DNA of 64,000 bases from Callaeas wilsoni (Eukaryota > Chordata > Aves > Passeriformes > Callaeidae), in NCBI GenBank assembly GCA_013398955.1, contig VWPU01012703.1, positions 1-64,000 on the forward strand, in the 5' to 3' direction. Below, piece after piece: positions 10,001 to 20,995 of this stretch. The position numbers and the translations under genes are program-made. Under the pieces are notes generated by a model that saw only the letters and a list, made by a program, of their open reading frames with translations, did not search any database and was not told where the DNA came from. Each line of letters begins with the position of its first letter. The first letter of the stretch is position 1.

Positions 10001-11932
10001 TGAAACCACAGGAATAACAGTGAGGACATCAGCTGAGCTACTGATGAAAAACTCAGATCTCTATGGGGCCAAGGTACACACTCATTCTTAACTTTGGCTT
10101 TGTTCCTAATTTAAAATAAAGGTTTCTCTTTGGAAACAGTGCAGTCAGTCACAGGGTGGCTTCTGCTACTCTGGAGAGAACCTTTACAAATTCATTTTGG
10201 ACAGCGACATGTTACTGAATCCAAGACTGGTCCCAGGGGTCTTGTAGCCTCTTATCATCTCTAGTGAAATGTCTCAGGCTGATTTGTGTGCGATGATAGC
10301 AAAGTGATGCAGTAACAGAGGATATCTCTGAAATAATCATTGCTGCGTAGCTGATTCATGTCCTGCAGTATTTTTATAGTGATTTTCTGGTTTCTCTGCC
10401 CATAACTAGTTTTCTCATTTCCATTTGTTCTGCAAGTGAAGTGCCCTTTTTGAACACCTTAGATTCTTAGAGAGGGATGATAAACACAAAAATGGACTCT
10501 GATTTGGCTATTTTGAAGAATGATGGGGCTTGAGGTATTTAGAGGGATGACTGAAAAACAAACAAGTAATGCAAGGCTGTGCAGCTGCTCTTCAGAGGCC
10601 TTTATGGACTGGTGCCAGTCCATAATGCAGTGGTGCCTCAGCCTTGAGCAACGCTGCTTAAGCTGGGTAACGGAGCTGTGAAGCTGGAGGGGTAACAGTT
10701 CTGCATTGTGCAAGCTGGTAGATGAACACAGAGATCTGCCATGGAGTGGCCAAATTCAATTGTAAATGTGCCTGGACTATTTGTGAACTGCTACCAACTG
10801 TATCTTGTAGGGTGCTGGTGTGGAAATCTATCCAGGAAGTGCATGCACCCTGCTGCACAATGGGATCCACCACTGCAAGGAGGGGATACTGGTCAAGGTC
10901 AGTCCCAGCCACAAGGTACTGGTTTGCCAAAAGTTATCTCTGCTACAATTAGTGCCAGTGGGTTTGGGTTGGCTTAGAACCCTGCTGTGCTCGAGCTCCT
11001 ATGTGTCACACATGGTAGCAATGGGACTTGCTTGTCTTGGGCTGGCCACCAAAGCAGTCACCTGGTTTTATTTCTTATCTGACAAAAGGAGAAAGTGCCT
11101 TTTGCAGTGTCACTTGTGTGGGCAAATAATCCTGCTCTAGCCAATACAGAGAACTGATTCTACCTAAAACTGGAAGATTTTTGTGTCCATCTAGCCAGAC
11201 ATGACATGTTGGATTTCTCTTTTGTTCTGTAGAACTTCTTAGATGAGGATTACGAGGCTCCCAAAATAACCATGGTTAATAATATGATCCATAATAATGA
11301 AGGATATGGTGTGGTCCTGGTTAGACCAGCGATGCCCTCTGAAATAAAGGATTCTTCAGCACAGAGAACTAAAGGTATTTTTCTTTTCCTAGAAGAAACT
11401 CCTAAAGCTAGTAGGTCTAGTATACCCAGGATTTTGGATTGCATAGTTCGTAACTTGTATTTGAAATTAGTGGCTGTCATGAAGTACTTAACCAAAGAGT
11501 GAGTGGGATGAGATGACAATGTTAAGATTGAAGAAAATTAGTTCCAGGATTTTTTAATGATATGGCTGTTTTGCATGACTTTTGGTGACATTCTGACTGT
11601 TTCCTGCCTTAGGTAATACACCACCTACCCAGGCAGGTGATGAGACAGCCTGTGCAGAGGGCTCCAGGCAAGAACAACCTGGATGTGTAACTGATGAGTT
11701 GGAGCTTTATAAGCGAGCTGAGACTTGTGAACAAACTGAAAACAACTCTGAAATTGCAAATGTACTCGGGGCTATTTCTGCAAAGAAGAGCCAGATGCAC
11801 AAGAAAAGACTGAGTGAACTGGGATTTGCAGAAGCTGATGACAATTTAATGTCACAGGAAATGTTTGTCTCTGTTGAGGGCAATCAGTTCAAATGGAATG
11901 GGAAAGGAAGTTTTGGTGTCTTTCTTTTCTGA
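1001..11932 (+). CDS. SHCBP1: SHC SH2-domain binding protein 1 (13 coding exons, spliced)
   Basis: Spliced CDS: 1001-1097, 1655-1843, 2436-2551, 3190-3398, 4208-4300, 5059-5292, 5399-5564, 5825-5945, 8929-9060, 9955-10073, 10811-10897, 11233-11374 and 11613-11932, totalling 2,025 nt (674 residues plus TGA). Every junction is GT-AG and every phase matches its partner. Recognised from family motifs: FYERFRAYQDYIL, ADCKASEV, LKEHQ, DQTALAIEHVR, YFVRCVEPRLRL, SMVEGLKLY, KLIENPLLR, CPGHYVV, GKTTLENCVLQCETTG and the C-terminal GNQFKWNGKGSFG. The family binds the SHC1 SH2 domain and, like Drosophila Nessun Dorma, associates with centralspindlin at the midbody during cytokinesis. The N-terminal half is mixed alpha/beta with an acidic run (DEEEEDE, about residues 215-221). 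From about residue 370 to 560 there is a right-handed beta-helix of PbH1-type turns. The length is close to mammalian SHCBP1. No frameshift or internal stop is seen. The start ATG is first in its frame, with a purine at -3 and G at +4. Confidence 0.96.
1098..1654 (+). other. SHCBP1 intron 1
   Basis: 557-nt intron. Its first 300 bases are still part of the CpG island; the rest is ordinary. No other feature is seen. Confidence 0.8.
1655..1843 (+). CDS. SHCBP1: SHCBP1 coding exon 2
   Basis: The acceptor follows a pyrimidine-rich tract (CTCCTCTTCCCAG). The exon begins acidic and serine-rich (EDAESDWSADSWSDYG) and then carries the strongly conserved RDKPG and LLFYERFRAYQDYIL motifs of SHCBP1. The donor is TTGG|GTAAGT, phase 1. 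Confidence 0.95.
1844..2435 (+). other. SHCBP1 intron 2
   Basis: 592-nt intron bounded by GTAAGT and TTTTTAG. No further feature is recognised. Confidence 0.85.
2436..2551 (+). CDS. SHCBP1: SHCBP1 coding exon 3
   Basis: The acceptor is TTCTTTTTAG. The split Ala codon joins exon 2 to give YIL-ADCKASEV, as in mammals. The exon continues with VLEPSGWQAIW and VFEVLVG. The donor GGG|GTGAGT is phase 0. Confidence 0.96.
2552..3189 (+). other. SHCBP1 intron 3
   Basis: 638-nt intron with a short A-rich run near 2895-2918. Nothing else is recognised. Confidence 0.85.
3190..3398 (+). CDS. SHCBP1: SHCBP1 coding exon 4
   Basis: The acceptor is TTCCCACAG, phase 0. Encodes VDVNFSALKAVVQL, ECMQELLELKEH, LQELWVVYDESG and FDQTALAIEHVR, all close to mammalian SHCBP1. 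The donor is CAG|GTAGGA, phase 2. Confidence 0.97.
3399..4207 (+). other. SHCBP1 intron 4
   Basis: 809-nt intron with pyrimidine-rich stretches around 3610-3760 (T and TTC runs). No gene or recognisable repeat is seen inside it. Confidence 0.85.
4208..4300 (+). CDS. SHCBP1: SHCBP1 coding exon 5 (acidic segment)
   Basis: Short exon encoding FFYQCIW, an acidic run DEEEEDE and YFVRCVEPRLR. The acidic run followed by YFVRCVEPRLRL is a family signature. Entry is phase 2 (AG+G = Arg) and exit is phase 2 at AGACT|GTGAGT. Confidence 0.96.
4301..5058 (+). other. SHCBP1 intron 5
   Basis: 758-nt intron. No additional feature is recognised. Confidence 0.85.
5059..5292 (+). CDS. SHCBP1: SHCBP1 coding exon 6
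   Basis: Encodes HYDVLEHRVPSGL, NLLSQCEE, a Ser/Asp-rich segment (SSNDSDSEAEN) that could be phosphorylated, SMVEGLKLY, and a charged helical stretch (VEHLKQKLKLIENPLLR) likely to form a coiled coil. The donor is GAG|GTAATC, phase 2. Confidence 0.97.
5399..5564 (+). CDS. SHCBP1: SHCBP1 coding exon 7
   Basis: Encodes YVFGYQKYGSLQAKG followed by KVIHVVPWTMTASLLHLL, the linker into the beta-helix. The intron before it is only 106 nt (5293-5398). The donor is ACAG|GTGCAG, phase 0. The phase and the downstream FHCDPL match mammalian IQFHSDPL. Confidence 0.95.
5825..5945 (+). CDS. SHCBP1: SHCBP1 coding exon 8 (start of beta-helix)
   Basis: Encodes FHCDPLAAVNACYEGD, CPGHYVVDGVF and ADSVELEG. These are the first turns of the right-handed parallel beta-helix, in the style of carbohydrate-binding and pectate-lyase-like solenoids. 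Acceptor TTTTGCAG; donor GGAAG|GTAGAA, phase 1. Confidence 0.97.
5946..8928 (+). other. SHCBP1 intron 8 (longest intron)
   Basis: 2,983-nt intron between two beta-helix exons. It contains a somewhat GC-richer block at about 7510-7730 and a T/TTG-rich patch near 8046-8085. I see no exon-like ORF with proper splice sites, no small RNA and no clear transposon. Confidence 0.8.
8929..9060 (+). CDS. SHCBP1: SHCBP1 coding exon 9 (beta-helix)
   Basis: Lies after the longest intron (5946-8928). The split codon gives LEG-YGLPDDVVIEK. Continues with GKGDNFFDCTGANIKIS and LVQHDAVEGIL, typical beta-helix rungs. The donor is TTTTAA|GTAAGT, phase 1. Confidence 0.97.
9061..9954 (+). other. SHCBP1 intron 9
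   Basis: 894-nt intron with an A-rich run near 9709-9728. No other feature is seen. Confidence 0.85.
9955..10073 (+). CDS. SHCBP1: SHCBP1 coding exon 10 (beta-helix)
   Basis: The acceptor is TGTATGTAG, with a weak pyrimidine tract. The split codon becomes AAT (Asn), giving GIL-N-VHHGKTTLENC where mammals have Ile at the same place. Continues with VLQCETTGITVRTSAEL and NSDLYGAK. The donor is AAG|GTACAC, phase 0. Confidence 0.95.
10074..10810 (+). other. SHCBP1 intron 10
   Basis: 737-nt intron. It contains a perfect 11-bp inverted repeat with a 2-base loop at 10602-10625 (TTATGGACTGG / CCAGTCCATAA). Confidence 0.85.
10811..10897 (+). CDS. SHCBP1: SHCBP1 coding exon 11 (beta-helix)
   Basis: An 87-nt exon of exactly 29 codons, in frame at both ends, so skipping it would not shift the frame. 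Encodes GAGVEIYPGSACTLLHNG and IHHCKEGILVK, one beta-helix rung. Acceptor TATCTTGTAG; donor AAG|GTCAGT. Confidence 0.96.
10898..11232 (+). other. SHCBP1 intron 11
   Basis: 335-nt intron. No additional feature is recognised. Confidence 0.85.
11233..11374 (+). CDS. SHCBP1: SHCBP1 coding exon 12 (end of beta-helix)
   Basis: Encodes NFLDEDYEAPKITMVNNM, IHNNEGYGVVLVRP and a polar tail (SEIKDSSAQRTK). NNEGYGVVLV is strongly conserved in the family. The donor is AAAG|GTATTT, phase 1. Confidence 0.97.
11613..11932 (+). CDS. SHCBP1: SHCBP1 coding exon 13 (terminal)
   Basis: Begins with a divergent, probably disordered linker (TPPTQAGDETACAEGSRQE) and ends with the conserved C-terminal block: KKRLSELGF, ADDNLMSQEMFV, GNQFKWNGKGSFGVFLF and TGA. 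The final FLF plus stop coincides with the mammalian C-terminus. Acceptor CTGCCTTAG, phase 1. Confidence 0.97.
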
Positions 11933-12040
11933 CTGTCCTGACTCCTGCTGGTATTGCGGTAGGATTTGTAGTTATTGGTCAGGTCACATCCCAGGAGTTG
12001 TGCTATGGTATTATGCTTTTATTTCCGAAGTGTAATCCTT

Positions 12041-12046
12041 ATTAAA
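12041..12046 (+). terminator. SHCBP1 poly(A) signal (ATTAAA)
   Basis: ATTAAA, the commonest variant of AATAAA, lies 109 bp after the stop codon, and a T/GT-rich stretch (GGTTCTTTTGTCTC) starts about 25 bp later. This implies a short 3' UTR of about 130 nt. A longer alternative 3' UTR cannot be excluded. Confidence 0.65.
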
Positions 12047-12234
12047 GGACTGGGGCTAAAAACTCACTTGGTTCTTTTGTCTCATCTTTTCCACACCTTA
12101 AATCTCCTGGGTGAGCTGCCTTTGTGATGCACACATAGCACATCTTTGCCTTGCATTTCACTGGAAGCCTCACTGATCTCTCAACAATGTCTTATCTCTC
12201 TTTTAAAAATCGGCTTTATTTATCACCAAATGGC

Positions 12235-13165
12235 AGAATGAGTCAGGTTGGAAGGAAACACAGTGGATTATCTGGTCCCACCTCCCTGCTCCAGCAGGGT
12301 CATCCCAGAGCACGTGGCACAGGATTGTGTCCAGGATTGTTGTGGAATGTCCCAGGGTGGGAGACTCCACACCCTCCGTGGGCAGCCTGTTCGGTGCTCC
12401 ATCACTGCACAGGAAAGTTCTTCCTCGTGTTCAGGTGGGACTTCCTGGGCATCAGTTCCTACCTGTTCCTCTTGTCCCCTTGCTGGCCCCATGGAGCAGA
12501 GCCTGGTCCATGCTCTGACACCTCCCTTTGGACACTGACGGACAGGCACGAGGTCCTTTCTCAGTCGTCTCTTCTCGAGGCTGAGCAGCCCCAGCTCCCT
12601 CAGCGTGTCCTCCTAAGAGAGATGCTCCAGTCCCTTCATCATCTTCATCACCCTCTGCTGGCCCCGCTCCAGGAGCTCCTTGTCTCTCCTGTACTGAGGA
12701 GCCCAGAGCTGGGCACAGCACTCCAGGTGATCCTCACCAGGGCTGAGTAGAGGGGCAGGGTCACCTCCCTGACCTGCTCCAGTTCTCTTCCTAAAGCCCC
12801 CCGGGATCCCATCGGCCTCACGGTCACAAGGACACGGTGCTGGCTCGTGGACAGCCTGTGCCCACCAGGACCCCCAGCCCTTCTCCTCAGAGCTGCTCCA
12901 GGTCACCCCCGGCCCGTGCTGGTGCTGGGTTGTTCCTGGCCTGGTGCAGGACCCTGCAGTGCCTTTGAACTTCAGAAAGTTCTTCCCTGCCCTCTCCAGC
13001 CTGTGGAGTCCCTTCTGAAGGGCTGCACAGCACACAGGGACATGGCTGCTCCTCCCAGCTTTGTGTCTTCAGTGAAGTGGTTGAGAGCCCTCTGCCCCCC
13101 TCATCCATGCCAGTGATGAGTAAGTTGAACAATACTGTGTCCAGTATTGGACCTTGGGAGACACA
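12235..13165 (-). mobile_element. CR1 LINE fragment, antisense, about 0.93 kb
   Basis: Read on the - strand this is the 3' part of a chicken-repeat-1 (CR1) LINE: the end of the reverse-transcriptase ORF and the 3' UTR. Diagnostic + strand pieces are CTCCAGCAGGGTCATCCCAG, CAGAGCACGTGGCACAGGAT, GAGAGATGCTCCAGTCCCTT, GGGCTGAGTAGAGGGGCAGG and CACCAGGACCCCCAG. It is 5'-truncated, as usual for LINEs. Indels and substitutions break the reading frame, so it is dead. The overlapping open frames of 60-200 codons here are CR1 shadows. It lies about 190 bp after the SHCBP1 poly(A) signal. Confidence 0.93.
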
Positions 13166-16100
13166 CTGATTAAAAAGAAATGGTGGAAAGAAAGGAAGAT
13201 GAGGAAGGCTAGTAATCTTGGTGGGTTAGAGGATAGCGTATAAATTAGCCGTATTGCTCAGCTGGGGGGGAAAAAAAACCAAAGGAAGTGTAGAAGATGG
13301 AAGTGGAGCGGATAGAAATGGAAACTAATGTTATGTGTTCAGTAGGTATTTCAATGCAGCTCCTACCATCACTGTCCAAATATTTGTGGCATTACAAACG
13401 CCTGGGAAGACAAAGCTCCCGTCACTGAAATGTGTAACAGGCCAGATCTTGACAGGCACTGAGGCCACTCAATAATGCACACTTTGATTTGTGTGTGAAG
13501 GGTGCAGGTGTCAGACCTCAGTGAGAGCTTGGCTTTCTGAAAAGCTCCTCAACTCGGGGTTCCTCCTTAGGCCCACAGACAAGCAGATTTCTTCACTTAG
13601 TGAATTATCATCCAGCTCTAGCACAAATAGTTACCCTTTACCTCCTTTTAACTAATGCTTTCATTCCAGTGGCTCCTACAGAAACTATCCCAGTTGCTTT
13701 GTTGTGCCTGTTCCTAGTTGATTGTGCCTGGCTGCTGTGGTTGAGTCCTGCTCTGTGTAGGTCCACCCATGTGTTTTGTGCTCTGCAGACTGCACTTGAG
13801 TCGCTCCCACAGTAGGATGCACTTATGTAATTTGTTGGTAAATCAGTGGGTGGTCTTAACCCACTCTAGTAAGGCTTTAGTCTCTCAGCAGAAAATTAGA
13901 AGCAGTAGTATAACGTGGAAGCAGCAGTATAACCAAGTACCACTTTGAGAGTCCTCAAAGAGTCTTTCAGAGCTTTTCTTCAAAGGCTTATTTTAAAATG
14001 TGCCCTTTTGTCCAAATGCTTTTCTCCAGATTTGGTGTGCTTGTTTAATGGTGTGAATGTTTAATAGTGTGAAGCATGTTTGTCACAGGTATTTTTCACA
14101 TTAGCACGTTCTTAGTCCTCACAAAGTCACCTGTGCAACTCTTCATAAGGAAGTGCTATTCATTGATGTGCTACTGCAGTTTGGGAGAGAAACACTGCAG
14201 GTTAAAGCTGGTGTTTGGCTGGCAGAGTACCTTTGAAATGGCTGATGCTCAATGCCTCCAAGGCTTTCCAACCCCTGTTTTATTGCTCTGAAACTGAAAT
14301 GAGCTCACAAATGGAATATTGGTTCCATAATGATATTTAAGCTATCAATAGTGTTTCATGACTTGAGGAAAGATTTCCACCACCTGACTCTGTTTAGCTC
14401 CTATCCACATCTCTGAATTTGTGCATAACTATGTTTGTAAAGCTGTCTGTTGTCTTAAGACTCTCTTTGCAGCCTGCAAATACTCTTCCTTTTTACTCCA
14501 TGATGCCACACCACCATGTGTAGATGTTGTTGCCTTGTTCACCTGTTCAAAGAGGTCTCTCAATTTGTCTTATTTTCTACACTTCTTAGTAGTGGCAGAC
14601 AACAATTCTTAGTTTCATTAGGGCCTTGGAGCAGTTTATATAAATGGAGAAATCAGTATCTGAAAGTGCAATGCACTCACTTGAAAAAGATGCTCGATAC
14701 ACTTTTTTTCCCCTGGGGGGGTACAAGACGTTGCAGCATCTCTGCTTTCCCTGTGGTTAACATTCCCCTATCTAAAAGCTTCTGGATTTTTGGACTTTGT
14801 TAGTTTTAGACAAGTCCTTCTAGAGCTACTTTCTAAAATGAGATTTGGTTTCTGTTTTCTCTTCAGGAAGTCTCAAACACGTTCTTTAAATCTGAGCCCA
14901 ACTGCAGTTAATGTTTGCACCTGGTGAATATCCTATGTGAGACAGAAGGCATCTTCTTGCTTCACTTAAATTTGTTTGTGTTTATAGAGAGAGAAAGGTG
15001 ACAGGGAAATGTGGGTGATTTACTTAAAGGTATGATGATGATATATAACTTGCTTCGTGTTTAAACTCTCTGAGGATCTATACCAGTGCTTTTAATGTGC
15101 TTTTAGTGCTGTTCCCAGGTCCTGGTACTCATTTGCAAACTCGTGTTCCTGCCTGGCTGGAGTTCCTGACCACTTCACATCTGCAGCTTTTGTACTATGC
15201 TGCTCTTTTCTTCTTTGAATTCCAAAAGTCTGCCTTATGCTGATGGTGACTCAGAAGGCAAGATAAGACATACAAAAAAAGAATAAGGTTTTGCAAGATT
15301 GGGTCTTGAATTACAAAGGAGCCTGGGAGAGTGTGCCATCCTTTCCCTGCTTCTGGGTCTTGGTGTTTTGGGGGCAGACAGAACTCCTGATTACTTCTGT
15401 CTGTTTAAGTACAGAAGAATCTCTTCCTTTTTAGACTTGTTTGAAATATAGGGAGAAACAGCAGAAACCTTTTGGCCTTAAGATGGGGTGACAGGAGGTG
15501 TGAAAGCCTTTGTTGTGCTTGCATCTCACCACTTTTCTGGTCTTTGAAGTCATTCCTTTCTGCTCCCTGATTTAGTGGAACCATACTGTAAACCACGACT
15601 GCCTCGAGTATTCACTGTTCAGATATGTCTGTCTTCTTGGGGCAGGTTTCATAGATTATCATATTTTTCTTTTTGGCATTGTATCCTGTAGTAATAGATT
15701 GCTTTTCGGTTGTGAAGCTTTGCATTTTCTTTTGGACGTGAAAATGCAGGCCTCTAATTGTCTCATGGCAGATAGCTGCTTGATGATTTTAACTAGAATA
15801 ATTAAATTCAGAGAGAGCAGCTGAATCAGCCAGATTTAAGTTGTTATTTCACTGTATCCATTTATACATGGATATTTCATTACGGTAAGTTTTATTCTGC
15901 CTTTTTGGCCATGTATACAAGGCTAACTCTTGCTGTTTGCTGAATAGTAAAGTGATACAATAAATTAATCTCTTGGACTTTTAAAATTGCAATTTCTTTC
16001 AAATCAATAAAGAAATTGCCGAAACCCCCTCATAGATGAACATTGATTTTGTTTTTTCCATTAGGTATATGAGGTACTTGTATTCTTACTCCTAATGAAA

Positions 16101-19100
16101 AATCAATTTCATCATTTCAATGTGAGGTAACTTTGATCATTCCTACTGTTTGAGGATGTTACTCTGCAGTTTTCAATTTAAACATCATCTGTGTTTATGT
16201 TCCTTCCCTGACTGAGAGTAATTTGAACAAGCCAGTAATTATTTTGTTAGTGCTGTTTTAGAATTTTCTTTGACTCTATTGCTGTATTAGCAGGGAAACT
16301 TGTCTGAGACTACTCTAATGTTATGGGGAAATTATAGTAAAGGCACAGAGGAAATCCTCACTCTGTTAAACGTATATTCTAGTGCGTAAAAAGCTGTGAT
16401 AGGAACCTTGATGAGACCAATAATATGTATAAGACCCCTTTGTTATGGAGAAATCCACCACATGCGTTCCCAGCCTAATTCCAGGACTAGCTAATGTGGA
16501 AAGCAGTTTCAGAATCCACCTTGAATTGTGTTTCATGTGATCTTTGGGTACTTCTTAGAATATAATTCCATTAGGGGTTGGAGAGCCATTTTAATTTGAA
16601 CTGTATCTTACAGTAACGTACTGTCTTACTTTTGCTACTGCAGTAATGCTGTTTCTACAAAACTTTTATAAAATTGCTCATTCTGTTTTCTTCTGTTTGC
16701 TATTGGTCATTATCAGAAGCAGCAGTCTGGCCTTATCACACTGCTTTTTGAAGATGCGGTTGCAATAGAATTAACTACCTGAATTTTTAAAGAACATATG
16801 TTTTGGATAACACCAGTAAAATGTTTTAGAAGGTACGCCTGAAGTGCAGAATGAGCGATTGTTTTATTTCTACAGCAGCTCTAGAAATAATGGGGAAAAA
16901 CTCATCCAGTGATGTAAAGAAGAAAAGATTATTAATAGCCAGTAAGCTTCTAACCTGGTAAGTGTGTCAGTAAGTGAGGAAAAAAAGAACAGTAGAACTA
17001 AAGCCTTCGAAACCAGTTATGCCAAATGTGCAGAGAGTTAAAATAGCAGAGTGAACTTTCTTGAAGACAAAATGTTTTAAAGGAAACTTATCTGACTTTT
17101 CAGTAAGAGAGTTTGATTTAAATTTATTCTAAAGCCATTACTGTAATGTCAGATTACATGGAGAGTTAAAAATAAAGCTTAGCCTGCTGTGAATAATTCT
17201 CTATTCTAAATTCTGAAATGCTTCAGCCAAAAGTAGGAAGAAATGAACACAGAACAACAGATATATCTTACCACAATGCTGTACATGCTTTTACTTTGTG
17301 CTACTCATGCTTTTCTTTTGGGAGCCCTTATTTTCAAATTAGTTAATAAGAGGCTTATAATTAACACAGACTGACATCATAAGTTCTCTTGCTTCAGTGT
17401 TTTCAAATCCATAAGAAAATAGTGGTTTGGAGTGTATTAATCACATCTTGGGGGCAAGGGGGTGAAATGCTGTGCTCTCGTTACCTGTGCTACTTTGTAA
17501 CATGAAACATTTTAAACCTATTATAAGTGTAGCATTTCAGGTGTAGGGAAATACCTACAATATTCCTGTTCTGCATCTTCTTAGACTTTATTAGGAAGGT
17601 CTAGAGCTTTTGAATATATTCCTTCAGCAATTCAACATTTTTAAAGGGGAAACAAAATATCTGTAGGGGGCTTCAACTTTCAAATTACCTCCCCAGGCAT
17701 AGGTGACTGACTGCTATACATTCTGAGGACATTCCCATGGTTTCAGCCCAGATTGCAGATGACCCTCTAATAGGGCTTTTATTTTCTCTAAACTCTTTGA
17801 TTGTATAAAAATATTGTAATTTTGGAAAATATTTGCTGTATAAGAGAAACAACACCTATATGTTTTACAGTGAATTTAGTGCTGTCTGATGTGCTTGACT
17901 GACAGCCCTAAGAACAGATTGCTCCATTTCATGTCCCAGAACAGACACATCGTAGAGTAACAATGTGCCAGAACTGTTAAAAATTCAGAGTGAAAATTCA
18001 GTCTCTTGCTGTATTGATGGTGGTGCCATGTATTCCATCTGTTCTGCTAATGCAGGCAGCAAAGCACACATCTCTCCTGTGATACAGTGACTTTATTAAG
18101 GCAGAGATCTGTCTGCATGTAAAATATGATTACATAAACAATTCACATAGTCTAGGTCTAAGATTTCTGCCAAGCACTAGCTGCAGCTGGTTACTATAGA
18201 AACAGGCAAAGGAGGCTGGTTTAAATTTGTTCCTCCACTGTGTGTGTGGCTTTCTATTTTCTTGTATTTTGCTTGAGGTGGGAAACATGCCCCTATAATG
18301 TCTCTACACAGGCAGGTTAAAGCTCATGTAAGCCAGTCCCATGGGAAGTACAGCACTTTGGCCTTGTGTAAATCACTTGTTTGTGGGAGTGCTCTGCCCG
18401 AGTCCTCTCAGGTTCCTCAGTCATTTTTGTATGTAAGACTGTATTGTCAGAAGCACTGGTACTGCATTTGTGCTCCTTCCCTCCTGGAACACATCTATTA
18501 GTTGTTTTTTAAAAAAAACCTGCACTAAATCAAGGTGAACACACCAGGAAAAGTGGTGGACATAAAAAGTGCCTGTAAAGCTTGACAGTTTCATATATCA
18601 AGACACAGTTAGGGCTTTCAAATTAGGGCACAGAGGAGACAGCCACGACAGCTTCGTTGACTGAAATAGTACAGCCAGCAAGGACGGTAGTGAGTGAAGT
18701 GTAGGGCAGGTGTCAGTGGACGAGAAGGATGAACATGAGTGAAGGATAATCGTGCTTTTATGTTGAGCCTTCTTCCTTGGGAAATACTCAGCTACCAAAA
18801 AACACCAGTTCACAGGTGTCTTGGGGTGATTCTATGACCATACTGTATTCCCCATCGCCTGCTTGATCTCTAGTGTACCTTTAAATTGCAAAGGAGGGAG
18901 AGAGAAGCCGAGAGAACTCTTCAAAGCTTCAAAGGAAAGAGAACTTTCCTGCTGGATTTGTGTCCAAACTGGCACAACAGGAAAGGAAAGAACTTCACAA
19001 CTGACTTTACAAAGCTGCTCTGGGCTTTCCACCAAAGCAGTGGTGATTTTGGACAGGTAAATTGGTCAGTCTTTGTAGCCTGAACGGCTCCTATAAAATA

Positions 19101-19550
19101 GGGAGAGCACGAGGAGTGCAGGTGTCCTTGTGTGCAGGTGGGCTTGGCACAAACTGAAACCAACCACATCCCTGTGGCCCAGGGACCTCGTGTCTCGATT
19201 TGGGATAGGATTTACTGTAACTGACTGATCCATACCTTCTTTATTCTCTGTGATTCTGCTCCTCACCTGCTAAAAGTGAGCATCTTAGAAAAATCCTCAT
19301 AGACACTGCCAAAAATGACAATTCATTTGGATATCTCACCTGCATACAATGCAATGCAGTTTACCGTTATGTAATTAAAAGCTAAATTTGCTGCACATCA
19401 AGTCATATCTGATCTTTCTGATATGTTGAGATTCTGTGGAAAGTTTCAATTTCTTGCCATCTCTAACAAGTCCCTTCTGTACGTACAACAGGGAGCGGAT
19501 GCTGCAGAAGCCTTGAGGTCTGTATGGTCTTATCTTAATTTTTTCCTTCC

Positions 19551-19576
19551 TTTAATCATAGTATTTAATCATAGTA
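19551..19576 (+). repeat. 13-bp tandem duplication
   Basis: TTTAATCATAGTA occurs twice with no gap. It is likely a slippage duplication. Confidence 0.8.
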
Positions 19577-20995
19577 CATTAGATTGATTTAAAATTATTA
19601 TAGCTATCTGGTTGGAAAAAAATTTGTAATGGTAATACAGAATGTTAACCCGAAGAAGATTATTCTACAGTATGTGCTCTAGCAGATGTTTCTCTTCGAT
19701 AAGTGCTGCAATCAGTACAAAGAATAGGGAGTTATATGGCTTTCATACTGAAATGTGCATGGAAAGCTTTTCCATTCTATTAAAAAAAAAAAAAGAGGTC
19801 TGTGGGTTTAAAAAAAATCCAGCTCTGCCCTGTGATTCAGAAGACTGGCAGGTGAAAGCTGCCTCCTGATGACCTAACTCATTCAGAAAAAGAACAGGAG
19901 TAATTTTCTTCTTCAATAGAAAATCTAACATACGCCTGAAATTCATCTCGTGATTATGATAAATTAGCAATACTTAGATGAATAGTTCCTTTGTTCAGGA
20001 GATAGGGTGCACACATCTGTAGGAGCTGGCAGAGTGCAGCTCAGGAGCAGAGCTGCCCCCAGCCATGGCAAGCACAGGAAGCCTGGCAGAGGCTCCCCAG
20101 CAGCAGTGGCACAACTCCATGGCACTGCTCTGGAGGAACACACACAACCATTCTCCCAACAATTATTTTGTGTGCAGGACCCAAACTACCTAACATAACC
20201 CCACAAATCTGTGCCTCTGGATGTTGCTTACCATCTCTGTTCCAGATCATCCAGTCGCTTTTGTCTTGCTGGGTTTTCTGGAACAAGCTGGCCAGATAGA
20301 AAATTTTCAGTTTTCTGTCAAATTGCTGGGAAAAGTTCTGTGCCGAATCTTGAGGCATTGCTGTTACTCTTTAGCCATACTGACAGTAAACCAATTATTC
20401 CTTCTTTGATTTCTATCCCCTGGACAATTTGTAGTTATGAGCAAGTATTTTGCTTCTTATCATAGGTTTATTTGGGTTTTCTAGCAGACTCCTCTGAAGA
20501 ATTCTGTCACAGGCCTTTTGTGAGCCTGAACAGGTCCTGCCAGCTGGTTTTTGTGTGCTTACTCTGACAAAGTTCACGTGCCTGATGGGGGCCTGCAGGG
20601 AGCATGGCCCATCCCTGCTGCTTAAGTCTGTCAAAAGATTGTCATTGTAATTTTGGTTTTTGTTATTAAACCATTTTATTGGAAACTAGACAAGTTTGGA
20701 AAAATGTTTCCTTCCAGTTCAGCATGAGCAGGTAGTATATTGCTGGTGTATGGCTGTCCTGGTTGCGCTCTCATACTGATATAAGTCCAGATATATTTAC
20801 GCGTAGCATTTATTTTGATGCATTATCAACTCTGTACCAGTCAAATTAAATACCTGTGTTTCTGTACAATTAGTCATCAAAGATTCTTTTTCTTAAGAAA
20901 GTAGTGGTGGAAAAGCAATTAGTAAGACATACTTTTGTTTAGTTCTAAAAGCTAATAGACTTCCTCAGATAATGGAGTATAGAAAGAATATATAC

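Noticed and set aside
12151..13132. Cluster of 60-200 codon open frames on both strands
   Set aside because: They lie within the CR1 fragment. The real CR1 frame is broken and the rest are shadows.
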